Shown here piece after piece: positions 15,873 to 23,267 of a stretch of DNA of 64,000 nt. The stretch is taken from contig NZ_JAUHTR010000004.1 of NCBI RefSeq assembly GCF_030418125.1, positions 232,269 through 296,268 of the forward strand. Reading direction: 5' to 3'. The notes under the pieces are model-generated. The model did no database searches. It had not been told where the DNA came from and was given only the letters and a program-made list of their open reading frames with translations. Source of the stretch: Fictibacillus fluitans. GTDB lineage: Bacteria > Bacillota > Bacilli > Bacillales > Fictibacillaceae. The position numbers and the translations under genes were made by a program. Numbering within the stretch: position 1 is the first letter of the stretch; the number at the start of each line of letters is the position of its first letter.

Positions 15873-16901
15873 ATGTTGAATGTTGCACTGTTAAGCAAAT
15901 GGCATGTCCACGCAAAGGATTATGCAAAGGAAGCCAGTGAAAATAAACAAATCAACATCATGAGTGTCTGGGATGAAGATCAGGAGCGCGGGAAGCAATG
16001 GGCAAATGAATTGAACGTGCCGTTCGAGGCAGATCTCGAGAACATTTTGTCCAACGAGGACATCCATGGGGTAATTGTCACCACTCCCACCTCAGTACAT
16101 AAGGAAGTGATTGTGTCGGCGGCCCGTCACAAGAAACATATTTTTACAGAAAAAGTGCTTGCGACCACCCTGAAGGAGTGTGACGAAATCCTGTCAGCTG
16201 CGGAGGAAGCCGGTGTGCAGCTGATGGTTTCCCTGCCACGCCTGACCGAACGGTTCTATCTTTATGCGCAAAAAATACTGGACGAGGGCCTGTTGGGCGA
16301 GCTGACTTCCATCCGCTGCCGTGTCGCCCATAATGGCGCCGTGCCAACGGAAGAAAGCGAGCATGGCTGGCTGCCTTCACAGTTTTTTAAAAAGGAAGAA
16401 ACAGGCGGAGGTGCCCTGATCGATCTTGGCGCTCATCCGATTTACTTGTCTAACCGATTGGGAGGAAAGGTAAAAGCGGTCACCGCACGGCTGCAACAGA
16501 CGAAGGGGCATGAGGTGGATGACAATGCGGCGGTCATTGTGGAATTTGAATCAGGAGCCCTGGGGATGATTGAGACCGGCTTTTTAGCATACGGTTGCCC
16601 CGATCAGCTCGAACTTTACGGCACCGAGGGGACACTTCTTTTTGAAAACCGCCAGCCAAAAGAGCTGATTTCAAGCCATGTGGAAGACGATGGGCTTATC
16701 ATGTCCGACCAGATTCCTAAAGCGTTGCCGTCTGCGATGGAGCAGTGGGTCGATGCTATTTTGAATAACGGCACGCCTTCTATTCATAAAGAGGATATCC
16801 GCAACCTGACTCTCGTCAATGAAGCGGCAGCGCTCTCTCATCGTGAAGGACGGCGGGTCGAGCTTTCCGAAATACAAACAAATTCTCTGGCAGGACGGTG
16901 A
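15873..16901 (+). CDS. Gfo/Idh/MocA family NAD(P)-dependent oxidoreductase
   Basis: A 342-residue sugar- or inositol-type dehydrogenase. The N-terminal Rossmann domain includes MLNVALLSKWHVHAKDYAKEA, an atypical opening in which LSKWHVHA replaces the usual GxGxxG. GVIVTTPTSVH follows, and the EK motif is IFTEKVLATT near residue 93. The C-terminal domain has the GGGALIDLGAHPIYL helix, with Asp and His of the active site. The ribosome binding site is GAGGAG. It ends four bases into the downstream SMP-30 gene's possible GTG start, so the two are coupled. A dehydrogenase followed by a lactonase suggests oxidation of an aldose to its aldonolactone and then hydrolysis, but the sugar is unknown. Confidence 0.9.
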   Translation: MLNVALLSKWHVHAKDYAKEASENKQINIMSVWDEDQERGKQWANELNVPFEADLENILSNEDIHGVIVTTPTSVHKEVIVSAARHKKHIFTEKVLATTLKECDEILSAAEEAGVQLMVSLPRLTERFYLYAQKILDEGLLGELTSIRCRVAHNGAVPTEESEHGWLPSQFFKKEETGGGALIDLGAHPIYLSNRLGGKVKAVTARLQQTKGHEVDDNAAVIVEFESGALGMIETGFLAYGCPDQLELYGTEGTLLFENRQPKELISSHVEDDGLIMSDQIPKALPSAMEQWVDAILNNGTPSIHKEDIRNLTLVNEAAALSHREGRRVELSEIQTNSLAGR

Positions 16902-16906
16902 AGGAA

Positions 16907-17797
16907 ATGACAGATAAAGTTGAATTAGTGCATGATGAAAAAGCGATGCTTGGAGAAGGACCAATCTGGGATGAGCGCAGCAACAAGCTCTACTGGGTGA
17001 ACATTCTTGGGAATAGCATTCAATCGTTTGACCCGCGTTCCGGGGATACAAAGAAATATGAGCTGGACCAATATCCGGGAACATTGGCATTAAAAAAAGA
17101 TGGCGGGTTTGTTTTAGCCGCCCAGCACGGCTTTTACCATCTGGAGTTGAATGAGGATGGCACAAGCTCAATGGATAAAATCGCAGATCCCGAGGAGCAT
17201 CTCCCGGGAAATCGTTTCAACGATGGTAAATGTGATCCGCGTGGACGCTTTTTGGCAGGGACGCTTTCCCTGAATGAAGATAAAGGAGCAGGATCGCTTT
17301 ACCGGCTGAATCTCGATGGCACAGTCGATGTGCTGATGAGCGACTTGACCATTTCCAACGGCTTGGCCTGGAGTGACGATGGCACGGTTTTTTATTTTAT
17401 TGATACACCAACCATGCAGGTAAAGGCTTACTCTTATAATCTCGATATTGGAGAAGTGGGAGAAGGAAGAGTCGTAAAGGACTTCACCGATGAAGTGGGA
17501 GCTCCCGACGGTATGACGATTGATGATGATGGAATGCTCTGGGTGGCACTTTACGGCGGCTGGGGATTGGTGCAAATCGATCCGGCGGACGGAAAGGTGC
17601 TGCAAAAGATCGACGTGCCCGCTTCCAATGTGACATGCTGTGTTTTTGGCGGGGAAAATCTCGATGAGCTGTACATCACTACAGCAAGGCAGCACCTGAG
17701 CGACAGCGACCTGAAGGAGCAGCCGCAAGCTGGCGGTCTCTTCCGCTATCGTCCCGGTGTGAAAGGACGGCCTTCGTTCCGGTATGCCGGAGAGTAG
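16907..17797 (+). CDS. SMP-30/gluconolactonase family sugar lactonase
   Basis: A six-bladed beta-propeller lactonase of 296 residues from the ATG at 16907; a GTG at 16898 that overlaps the previous stop is possible but has poorer spacing. The family metal and substrate signature is visible: LGEGPIWDERSNKLYWVNI near the start, with the metal-binding Glu. Also seen are PGNRFNDGKCDPRGRFLAGT, SNGLAWSDDGTVFYFIDT with metal-binding Asn and Asp, and PDGMTIDDDGMLWVALYGG. It should hydrolyse a sugar lactone in the cytoplasm using a divalent cation. It is co-transcribed with the dehydrogenase just upstream, and a terminator follows. Confidence 0.92.
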   Translation: MTDKVELVHDEKAMLGEGPIWDERSNKLYWVNILGNSIQSFDPRSGDTKKYELDQYPGTLALKKDGGFVLAAQHGFYHLELNEDGTSSMDKIADPEEHLPGNRFNDGKCDPRGRFLAGTLSLNEDKGAGSLYRLNLDGTVDVLMSDLTISNGLAWSDDGTVFYFIDTPTMQVKAYSYNLDIGEVGEGRVVKDFTDEVGAPDGMTIDDDGMLWVALYGGWGLVQIDPADGKVLQKIDVPASNVTCCVFGGENLDELYITTARQHLSDSDLKEQPQAGGLFRYRPGVKGRPSFRYAGE

Positions 17798-17816
17798 ATC
17801 CGCAATTTGAGGAAGC

Positions 17817-17855
17817 AGAAGCACTGTTGATTTAGCGGACAGTGCTTCTTTTATT
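17817..17855 (+). terminator. Intrinsic terminator after the SMP-30 gene
   Basis: The arms AGAAGCACTGT and ACAGTGCTTCT form an 11-bp stem followed by TTTTATTT. Confidence 0.93.
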
Positions 17856-17882
17856 TGTCGAAAAATGAAAATGATGTGATAT

Positions 17883-17998
17883 GCAACTATTTCGTGTCGA
17901 ACCGCAACTAAATATCCCGGCACCGCAACTAAGACGTGTCGAACCGCAACTAAACTCCCCAGCACCGCAACTAAACCGGCTGGAACCGCAACTAACGC
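17883..17998. repeat. Six-unit 21-bp array, core ACCGCAACTAA
   Basis: GCAACTA occurs at 17883, 17904, 17925, 17946, 17967 and 17988, exactly 21 bases apart. The conserved core is ACCGCAACTAA (the first unit is degenerate); the other ten bases differ from unit to unit. The array fills the gap between two convergent genes and is flanked on both sides by terminators (17817-17855 and 18035-18068). Confidence 0.9.
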
Positions 17999-18034
17999 TC
18001 CGGCAGGTGTACATATCATAAGAAAATCAACAAA

Positions 18035-18068
18035 AAAACAGGACAGATCACATGATCTGTCCTGTTTT
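18035..18068. terminator. Bidirectional intrinsic terminator, 16-bp arms
   Basis: AAAACAGGACAGATCA pairs perfectly with TGATCTGTCCTGTTTT across a tiny loop. The A-run on one side and the T-run on the other make it usable in both directions; it mainly serves the LCP gene. Confidence 0.9.
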
Positions 18069-18081
18069 GTACCCGAATCTG

Positions 18082-19020
18082 CTATTTAGCAGATAAAAAC
18101 TCCTGCAGCGCTGCCTTATTTTTCTCAAGATCGATGCTGAGGACATCTCCTACATTGTGGCGCTCATTTTGGAAGGAATTGTCCAATGGGATGCGGAGCG
18201 TCTTGACGTTATGAGCCTGTCCGGTAATAAAGTCTTTGCCCACAATGAGCTTGGACTTGGAATCGACGTTGGTCTCAATGTATGGATCCAGCAAGCCAAC
18301 GATTTTCGGCAGTTTAAATACATTTTTAATACGGGTAGCTTCTGTCTTTAATTTGGACAGGACTTCCTGCTGACGGGCAACACGGCCAAAGTCACTCTGG
18401 GCGTCATGGCGGAAGCGCACATAACTGAGCAAGTCTTTTCCGTGAAGATTCTGGTATCCGGGCTCTAAGTCCAGTTTCATGTCGTCAATAAGGTTTTGCG
18501 GCACATTCACTTTAACCCCTTTTGGAGCAATGGTGTCAGCAATTTTGGAAAAGCCCTGAAAATCAACGACCGCGTAGTAGTTGATATCCACGCCAAAGTT
18601 TTGTTCAATGGTTTTCCGCAGCAGCTCGGGACCGCCGAACGCATAGGCGGAATTAATCTTCTGCTTGCCGTGGCCAGGAACATCAACATAGGTGTCCCGC
18701 ATAATAGACACCAATTTGGGCTGATGGCTCTTCTGGTCATACTGGCCGATCAAAATAGAGTCTGTCCGGGAATGCGCTTCTCCTCTGGAATCACTTCCGA
18801 GTAAAAGGACATTTATTTTACCGTTCTCGGGCAAATCGCCTTTAAACTGTTCTTCGTTTTTCTTATCATCCTCAAATTTTCCATCGCTTGCCTGGGACAA
18901 GCCCTGCTTGTATTGGAAGTAGCTGTATGCTCCCCCAACCAGGATCAAAAGAAGGATCATTAACAAAATAAAACGTCCCCAGCGGAACTTTCTCTTTCTG
19001 CGTCTTTGTACTCGAGCCAA
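18082..19020 (-). CDS. LytR-CpsA-Psr (LCP) family cell-wall glycopolymer ligase
   Basis: A 312-residue membrane-anchored protein. It has a very basic cytoplasmic start (VQRRRKRKFRWGR), one transmembrane helix at about 15-34, then an extracellular LCP domain. Family motifs are VLLLGSDSRGEAHSRTDSILI, VSIMRDTYVDVPGHGKQKINSAYAFGG and LLSYVRFRHDAQSDFGRVARQQEVL, including the Asp and Arg residues that bind the polyprenyl pyrophosphate. LCP enzymes transfer wall teichoic acids or other polymers from undecaprenyl phosphate to peptidoglycan; paralogues in B. subtilis are the TagT, TagU and TagV proteins, and I cannot say which applies. It is monocistronic. Confidence 0.95.
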   Translation of the reverse strand: MARVQRRRKRKFRWGRFILLMILLLILVGGAYSYFQYKQGLSQASDGKFEDDKKNEEQFKGDLPENGKINVLLLGSDSRGEAHSRTDSILIGQYDQKSHQPKLVSIMRDTYVDVPGHGKQKINSAYAFGGPELLRKTIEQNFGVDINYYAVVDFQGFSKIADTIAPKGVKVNVPQNLIDDMKLDLEPGYQNLHGKDLLSYVRFRHDAQSDFGRVARQQEVLSKLKTEATRIKNVFKLPKIVGLLDPYIETNVDSKSKLIVGKDFITGQAHNVKTLRIPLDNSFQNERHNVGDVLSIDLEKNKAALQEFLSAK

Positions 19021-19095
19021 TGTTTACCCCCACTTATACACAGTTTCTATCAAACTGGTTACTTATTTACCACATTGTAACACGTATTTCTATTC

Positions 19096-19137
19096 TACTA
19101 AAATAAGCCCCCTTTCTTTTGAAAAGAAAGAGGGCTT
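19096..19137 (-). terminator. Intrinsic terminator of the cta operon
   Basis: On the minus strand AAGCCCTCTTTCTTTT pairs with AAAAGAAAGGGGGCTT (one mismatch) and is followed by a short T-rich tail. It lies ten bases beyond ctaE, so the operon ends without a fourth subunit gene. Confidence 0.85.
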
Positions 19138-19146
19138 CTGCAAAAG

Positions 19147-19752
19147 CTATAAAAACTGGCCGAGGCCATAGAGCAGCAGGAAGATGAAGACCCAGACTGA
19201 ATCGACAAAGTGCCAATAGATTCCGAATGAAACAAACCGGCCGTGGTTGGCAACGGTAGCGCCTTTTGTTTTTACATGGACGAGCAAAAGGGCCATCCAC
19301 AGTATGCCGAACAGGACGTGACATCCATGCAGTCCGACAAGCAGGTAGTAGGAGGAGATAAAAGGGCTTCTGCTCAAGGTGTACCCGTCTCCGATATTTT
19401 TCAGAAACTCTATCATTTCCAGGGAAAGAAAACCAAGGGCCAGGAGGACAGTCAGTCCGATGAAAAACAAGGTTTTTCCCTTTTCCCGGACATGCAGGGT
19501 TTTTTCCGCAAGGTACCAGGTCAGGCTGCTGGAAAGAAGCAAAATGGTTGGGAGAATAATTTCCTTGAATTTAAAAAACTCCTTCGGTCCCGGGCCGTCT
19601 CCCAAATGGTGGAGCATCACAAAATAGGTGGCAAACAAGGATCCGAAAATGACAGCTTCCGCACAGATAAACAGAAACATGGCGGTCTTTCTTGGCGAGG
19701 CATATTCGAGAAGGGTTTCGGTTGAATTTTCTACGTTGGTCTCCACTCCCAT
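19147..19752 (-). CDS. ctaE: Cytochrome c oxidase subunit III
   Basis: A 201-residue haem-copper oxidase subunit III with five membrane helices. Visible landmarks are KTAMFLFICAEAVIFGSLFATY, LPTILLLSSSLTWYLAEK, SSYYLLVGLHGCHVLFGILW and the C-terminal IYWHFVDSVWVFIFLLLYGL, which is the family's most conserved segment. The ribosome binding site is GGAGG. The start codon follows the ctaD stop directly, so translation is coupled. A short subunit III of this kind is typical of Bacillus oxidases. No subunit IV (ctaF) gene follows. Confidence 0.96.
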   Translation of the reverse strand: MGVETNVENSTETLLEYASPRKTAMFLFICAEAVIFGSLFATYFVMLHHLGDGPGPKEFFKFKEIILPTILLLSSSLTWYLAEKTLHVREKGKTLFFIGLTVLLALGFLSLEMIEFLKNIGDGYTLSRSPFISSYYLLVGLHGCHVLFGILWMALLLVHVKTKGATVANHGRFVSFGIYWHFVDSVWVFIFLLLYGLGQFL

Positions 19753-21699
19753 TTACGCTTCCTCCCTTCGAATGGCTTCTTCAAGCTGTTCACTCGTATA
19801 AAGTTCGATGCTCTGCTCATACGTGATGGAGCGCCAGGCCATAAGAAGCAATGTTCCGATAAAGCCTGCGATCGTGATGAGGGGCACTTCAAAAATCAAG
19901 CCAAAGGAGATGGTGAAAAATCCACCGCTCAGCAAAAGTGGAATAATGGTTGGCTTCTCGACCACAATTCTCTTTTCTGCCTTTTGGGAAAACTGCAGCG
20001 TGCCGTCACCATGATCCTTTTCATACCAAAGGTTTTCCAAATCCCTGACAACAGGCAAGTACGGCCAGCGCAAATGAGAGGAAGGGGAGGAAACCGCCCA
20101 TTCCATTGTGCGCCCGTCCCACGGATCAGCCACTCCATGCCGTGGTTTTTTCCGATAGCTGTAAAAGACATTCCACAGGAACAGAAGCACACTGACGGCC
20201 ATCAGATAGGCGCCCATCGTACTGATAAAGTTAAATTCGAACAGCCCGTCCTCCGGCAGGTAGGTAAAGGTTCTCCGGGGCATTCCCTGAAGGCCGGAAA
20301 GGTGCATCGGCAAAAACGTCATATGAAAACCGATGATAAATGTCCAGGCCTGCCATTTTCCGATCTTGTCATTGAGAATATAGCCAAACATTTTTGGCCA
20401 CCAGAAGTAAAATCCGGAAAAGGCGCCAAGCACAGTACCGCCGACCATGACGTAATGCAGATGGGCCACGACAAAGTAAGAGTCATGGTATTGGTAATCC
20501 GCAGGAACGACTGCCTGCATGACCCCGGTTACTCCCCCGATAACAAATGAGGGAATAAAGGCAAGCGCATAGAGCATGGCCGTCGTAAACCGGACAGAGC
20601 CGCCCCGAATGGTGAACAGCCAGTTAAAGATCTTAATTCCCGTAGGAACGGCAATCAGCATGGAGGTGATGGCAAACACCACATTGGCAAAAGCGCCAAG
20701 GCCGACGGTAAACATATGGTGAATCCAGACCATGAAGCTTAAAAAACCGATAACAAGCATAGAGAGAACCATGGAGGAATAGCCAAAGATCCGTTTGGAA
20801 GCGAATGTGGAAATGACCTGGGAAAAGATTCCGAAGGCCGGAAGAATGACAATATAAACCTCAGGATGGCCAAACGCCCAAAATAAATGCTGCCAAAGCA
20901 CGGGATTCCCGTTTTCGCCGCTGAAAATATGGGTGCCGAACTGATTATCAAACAACAGGATCAACAAAGCCGCACTGAGTACAGGAAAAGCAAAAAGAAT
21001 AAGGATGGAAGTGATCAGGACCGACCAGGTAAACAGCGGAATCTTCATAAATCCCATCCCGGGTGCACGGTGCTTTAAAATAGTGGTGATCATGTTAATC
21101 GAAGTCATAATGGTACCGATCCCGGAAACCTGGACACCCATGTCGTAAAACGCCGTGCCGTTTCCCACAATATCCTTGTCCACTGCCAGCGGAACATAGG
21201 AGGTCCATCCGGTGGACGGCGCACCGCCCAACACAAAGCTCATATTGATCAGCAAGCCGCCGATCACAAAGAGCCACATGCTTAATGAGTTGAAAAACGG
21301 AAAGGCAAGGTCTCTTGCCCCGATCTGAAGAGGTACGGCGATGTTCATCAAACCGATCAAAAAAGGCATCGCCACAAAAAAGATCATGAGAGTCCCATGT
21401 GTCGTCATGACCTGATCATATTTATCCCCCTGGAAGACCCAGAATTTAAAATCCGGAAAAGCTAGCTGTGTCCTCATCAGCATGGCGTCGAGTCCGGCAC
21501 GAAGGAAAAAAACGAATCCCCAGGCAATATAAAGAATGCCGATTTTGCGGTGATCCATCGTGCGGACCAGCATCCACGTCATCTTCCACTTTTTAGCCAA
21601 AGAGATATAGATCACAGCAGCCACCAGAATTACGAGAATGGAAATATTGGCGGCGATAATGTCAGAAGCGAATTTGAGTTGTGTATTGAAAAACGGCAT
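19753..21699 (-). CDS. ctaD: Haem-copper oxidase subunit I
   Basis: A 648-residue subunit I carrying the catalytic haem a-haem a3-CuB centre, with about 13-14 helices. Haem and copper ligands are visible: MTTHGTLMIFF (low-spin haem His), FGHPEVYIVILP (CuB His with the cross-linked His-Tyr and the proton-channel Glu), WIHHMFTVGL (two CuB His) and VVAHLHYVMVGGTV (haem His pair). It therefore belongs to the A family with HPEVY. The N-terminus and the MRTQLAFPDFKFW region look to me more like quinol oxidase QoxB than classical CtaD. The upstream subunit II, however, has CuA and haem c, so the electron donor should be cytochrome c. Confidence 0.95.
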   Translation of the reverse strand: MPFFNTQLKFASDIIAANISILVILVAAVIYISLAKKWKMTWMLVRTMDHRKIGILYIAWGFVFFLRAGLDAMLMRTQLAFPDFKFWVFQGDKYDQVMTTHGTLMIFFVAMPFLIGLMNIAVPLQIGARDLAFPFFNSLSMWLFVIGGLLINMSFVLGGAPSTGWTSYVPLAVDKDIVGNGTAFYDMGVQVSGIGTIMTSINMITTILKHRAPGMGFMKIPLFTWSVLITSILILFAFPVLSAALLILLFDNQFGTHIFSGENGNPVLWQHLFWAFGHPEVYIVILPAFGIFSQVISTFASKRIFGYSSMVLSMLVIGFLSFMVWIHHMFTVGLGAFANVVFAITSMLIAVPTGIKIFNWLFTIRGGSVRFTTAMLYALAFIPSFVIGGVTGVMQAVVPADYQYHDSYFVVAHLHYVMVGGTVLGAFSGFYFWWPKMFGYILNDKIGKWQAWTFIIGFHMTFLPMHLSGLQGMPRRTFTYLPEDGLFEFNFISTMGAYLMAVSVLLFLWNVFYSYRKKPRHGVADPWDGRTMEWAVSSPSSHLRWPYLPVVRDLENLWYEKDHGDGTLQFSQKAEKRIVVEKPTIIPLLLSGGFFTISFGLIFEVPLITIAGFIGTLLLMAWRSITYEQSIELYTSEQLEEAIRREEA

Positions 21700-21787
21700 A
21701 TCTATCCCCCCAGCTTCTTTAGATAGTTACTGATCGAGTCTCGCACCTTCCATTCCAATCAACAAAATCTTTGAAGAATATAAAACA

Positions 21788-22792
21788 TCACTTTTTCAGC
21801 GTCTTCAAGTAAGCGGAAAGTGCAGTGTAGTCCTTGTTGCTGAGCCCCTTGGCTTTTGGCATTTCAGTTCCCGGCTTTACTTTCGCCGGATCCTTCAGCC
21901 ACTTCTGTACATTTTTTTCTGTGTTGGGAAGGAAGCCGGCAACACGTTCGCGGTCGCCGAAATCAGACAGATTGGGTCCTTCCTTTCCTTGATTGGAGCT
22001 CGTAAGGCCGCTTGTCGCGTGGCAGCTCAAACAGTTAGCTTCAAAGACTTTTCTGCCGTCCGACTCCTGTGAGTTGAGCTTTGATGATGTGTTGTCTTTT
22101 TTCATTTGATTTACCCATTGCTCGTAATCCTTTTGGCTGTCCACTTTTACCAGAAAACGCATAAAGGAATGGCCCGCTCCGCAAAATTCGCCGCATTTCC
22201 CTTGATATGTACCGACTTTTTCGGGAGTAATGGCCATTTTGTTTGTCCTTCCGGGAATCAAATCCTGTTTTCCCCCCAATTGGGGTACCCAGAACGAATG
22301 GATCACATCCATCGAGTGAAGTTCTATGACCACGCGTTTTCCTTTGGGCAAATGAAGTTCCTGGGAGGTGACAATCCCCTCTCCCGGGTATTCGAATTTC
22401 CACCAGTATTCACTGGCGGTTACTTTCACTTTCATCGCCCCGCGGTTATCCTGTTTCTCTTCCCCAAATACACTTTTCACCATGGGAACAGCGAGGATAA
22501 GGAGAAGGACAAAGGGGAGAATGGTCCAGGTGAGCTCCAGTTTTTTATTACGGTTTTCTTGGTGCTTTTCGGGTGTATAGCCCGGCCGTGCCCGGTATTT
22601 GTAAACAAACCGGACAAAAAGGACCACAACGGTGACCATGACAATTAACATAATATAAATGCTGAGTTTAATGAGTGAATATTGTTCCTCTGCCTGACTG
22701 CCGGCGGGGTTCAGGACATCCAAGCTATTGATGGCTGAACAACCGGATAAAAAAAGAAGGCAGCTGCCCCAGATTCCTACAATCTTTTTCAT
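21788..22792 (-). CDS. ctaC: Cytochrome c oxidase subunit II with fused cytochrome c domain (caa3 type)
   Basis: A 334-residue lipoprotein. The start is the ATG at 22792 with AAAGGAGAGG upstream; an ATG 18 bases earlier is less well placed. The lipobox FLSGC gives a lipid anchor. Two membrane helices follow (about 44-66 and 92-110). The CuA domain has the first His in DVIHSFWVP and the cluster CGEFCGAGHSFM. The C-terminal roughly 90 residues are a cytochrome c domain with CLSCH and the axial Met in TEMPKAKGL. This makes the enzyme a caa3-type oxidase that pumps protons while reducing oxygen with electrons from cytochrome c. It is first in the ctaCDE operon. Confidence 0.96.
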   Translation of the reverse strand: MKKIVGIWGSCLLFLSGCSAINSLDVLNPAGSQAEEQYSLIKLSIYIMLIVMVTVVVLFVRFVYKYRARPGYTPEKHQENRNKKLELTWTILPFVLLLILAVPMVKSVFGEEKQDNRGAMKVKVTASEYWWKFEYPGEGIVTSQELHLPKGKRVVIELHSMDVIHSFWVPQLGGKQDLIPGRTNKMAITPEKVGTYQGKCGEFCGAGHSFMRFLVKVDSQKDYEQWVNQMKKDNTSSKLNSQESDGRKVFEANCLSCHATSGLTSSNQGKEGPNLSDFGDRERVAGFLPNTEKNVQKWLKDPAKVKPGTEMPKAKGLSNKDYTALSAYLKTLKK

Positions 22793-23039
22793 AGCCTCTC
22801 CTTTCAGCACATTTTTTGAAATTGAACGGCAAAAGGCAGCAGAACATAATTCAGCTGCAGGTATGTAAACGTTCTTTTAGGTGTAATCCCCTTTTTTCCT
22901 GGATTAAAACGTGTTCAGCTGCTCTTTAGGAAGGGAGTAATTAGAAAATTCTTGACATGACGTTTATAGATATGGCCGTTCAGGGAACAAAATAAAAGAT
23001 ATCAACAAGTAACCAAAGAGGGAAGAGTGAGGTGAATCC
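22793..23039. other. Divergent intergenic region between ctaC and fdhF
   Basis: First half of a 475-base gap between two divergent transcription units. It must carry the leftward ctaC promoter, which I could not define. A rightward TTGACA at 22952-22957 has no clear -10 partner. The second half of the gap is described in the next two entries. Confidence 0.5.
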
Positions 23040-23159
23040 ATGATTGAAAAACCAGGATTGACGCTGAATGCAGCGGCTGCCGTCCCACAAACGACGGTGA
23101 GGATGCCCTGCTTTTTGTTCGTGGCCGATTTGCCTGCCACTCTTCTTTTTTCTGTATAA
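23040..23159 (+). CDS. Candidate 39-aa leader peptide or small protein upstream of fdhF
   Basis: A short ORF with a strong ribosome binding site (GAGGTG, five bases before the ATG) encodes 39 residues ending in a hydrophobic stretch (PCFLFVADLPATLLFSV). The DNA also contains hairpins GCTG-AATG-CAGC and CCGTC-8 nt-GACGG inside a CAGG/CCTG pair. It could be a translated small protein, a leader peptide, or a structured RNA that happens to be open. I compared it mentally with the molybdenum cofactor, cobalamin, TPP and tetrahydrofolate riboswitches and saw no match. Confidence 0.35.
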   Translation: MIEKPGLTLNAAAAVPQTTVRMPCFLFVADLPATLLFSV

Positions 23160-23161
23160 AA

Positions 23162-23176
23162 CTTTACAATGTAAAG
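23162..23176. promoter_or_regulatory. Inverted repeat operator candidate before fdhF
   Basis: CTTTACA-a-TGTAAAG has perfect seven-base arms around one base. It sits about 90 bases upstream of the fdhF start and just behind the 39-codon ORF. The regulator is unknown. Confidence 0.5.
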
Positions 23177-23267
23177 ATTTTACTTCGTGTATGGATGCTC
23201 CTGTTCTTTTAAAAAATGGACGTTAAAACTTTTTATCCCACAATAAACCAGGTTAAGGAGGAGACAG

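Noticed and set aside
17883..17998. Array considered as a CRISPR or as a coding heptad repeat (minus frame LVAVPAGLVAVLGSLVAV).
   Set aside because: Units of 21 bp with an 11-base core are too short for CRISPR and there are no cas genes. A 21-bp period automatically gives heptads in any open frame; this frame is antisense to the SMP-30 gene and has no ribosome binding site.
17168..18019. 283-codon antisense frame over the SMP-30 gene and the 17883 array.
   Set aside because: It has no ribosome binding site and spans the terminators and array; its sequence is not protein-like.
22952..22957. TTGACA as the -35 box of an fdhF promoter.
   Set aside because: No acceptable -10 box occurs at 16-18 bases; the best TATAGA and TATGGC matches are at wrong spacing.
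23040..23159. Molybdenum cofactor, cobalamin, TPP or THF riboswitch ahead of fdhF.
   Set aside because: The hairpins seen do not match the conserved elements I know of these classes, so I keep only an unresolved leader/small ORF call.
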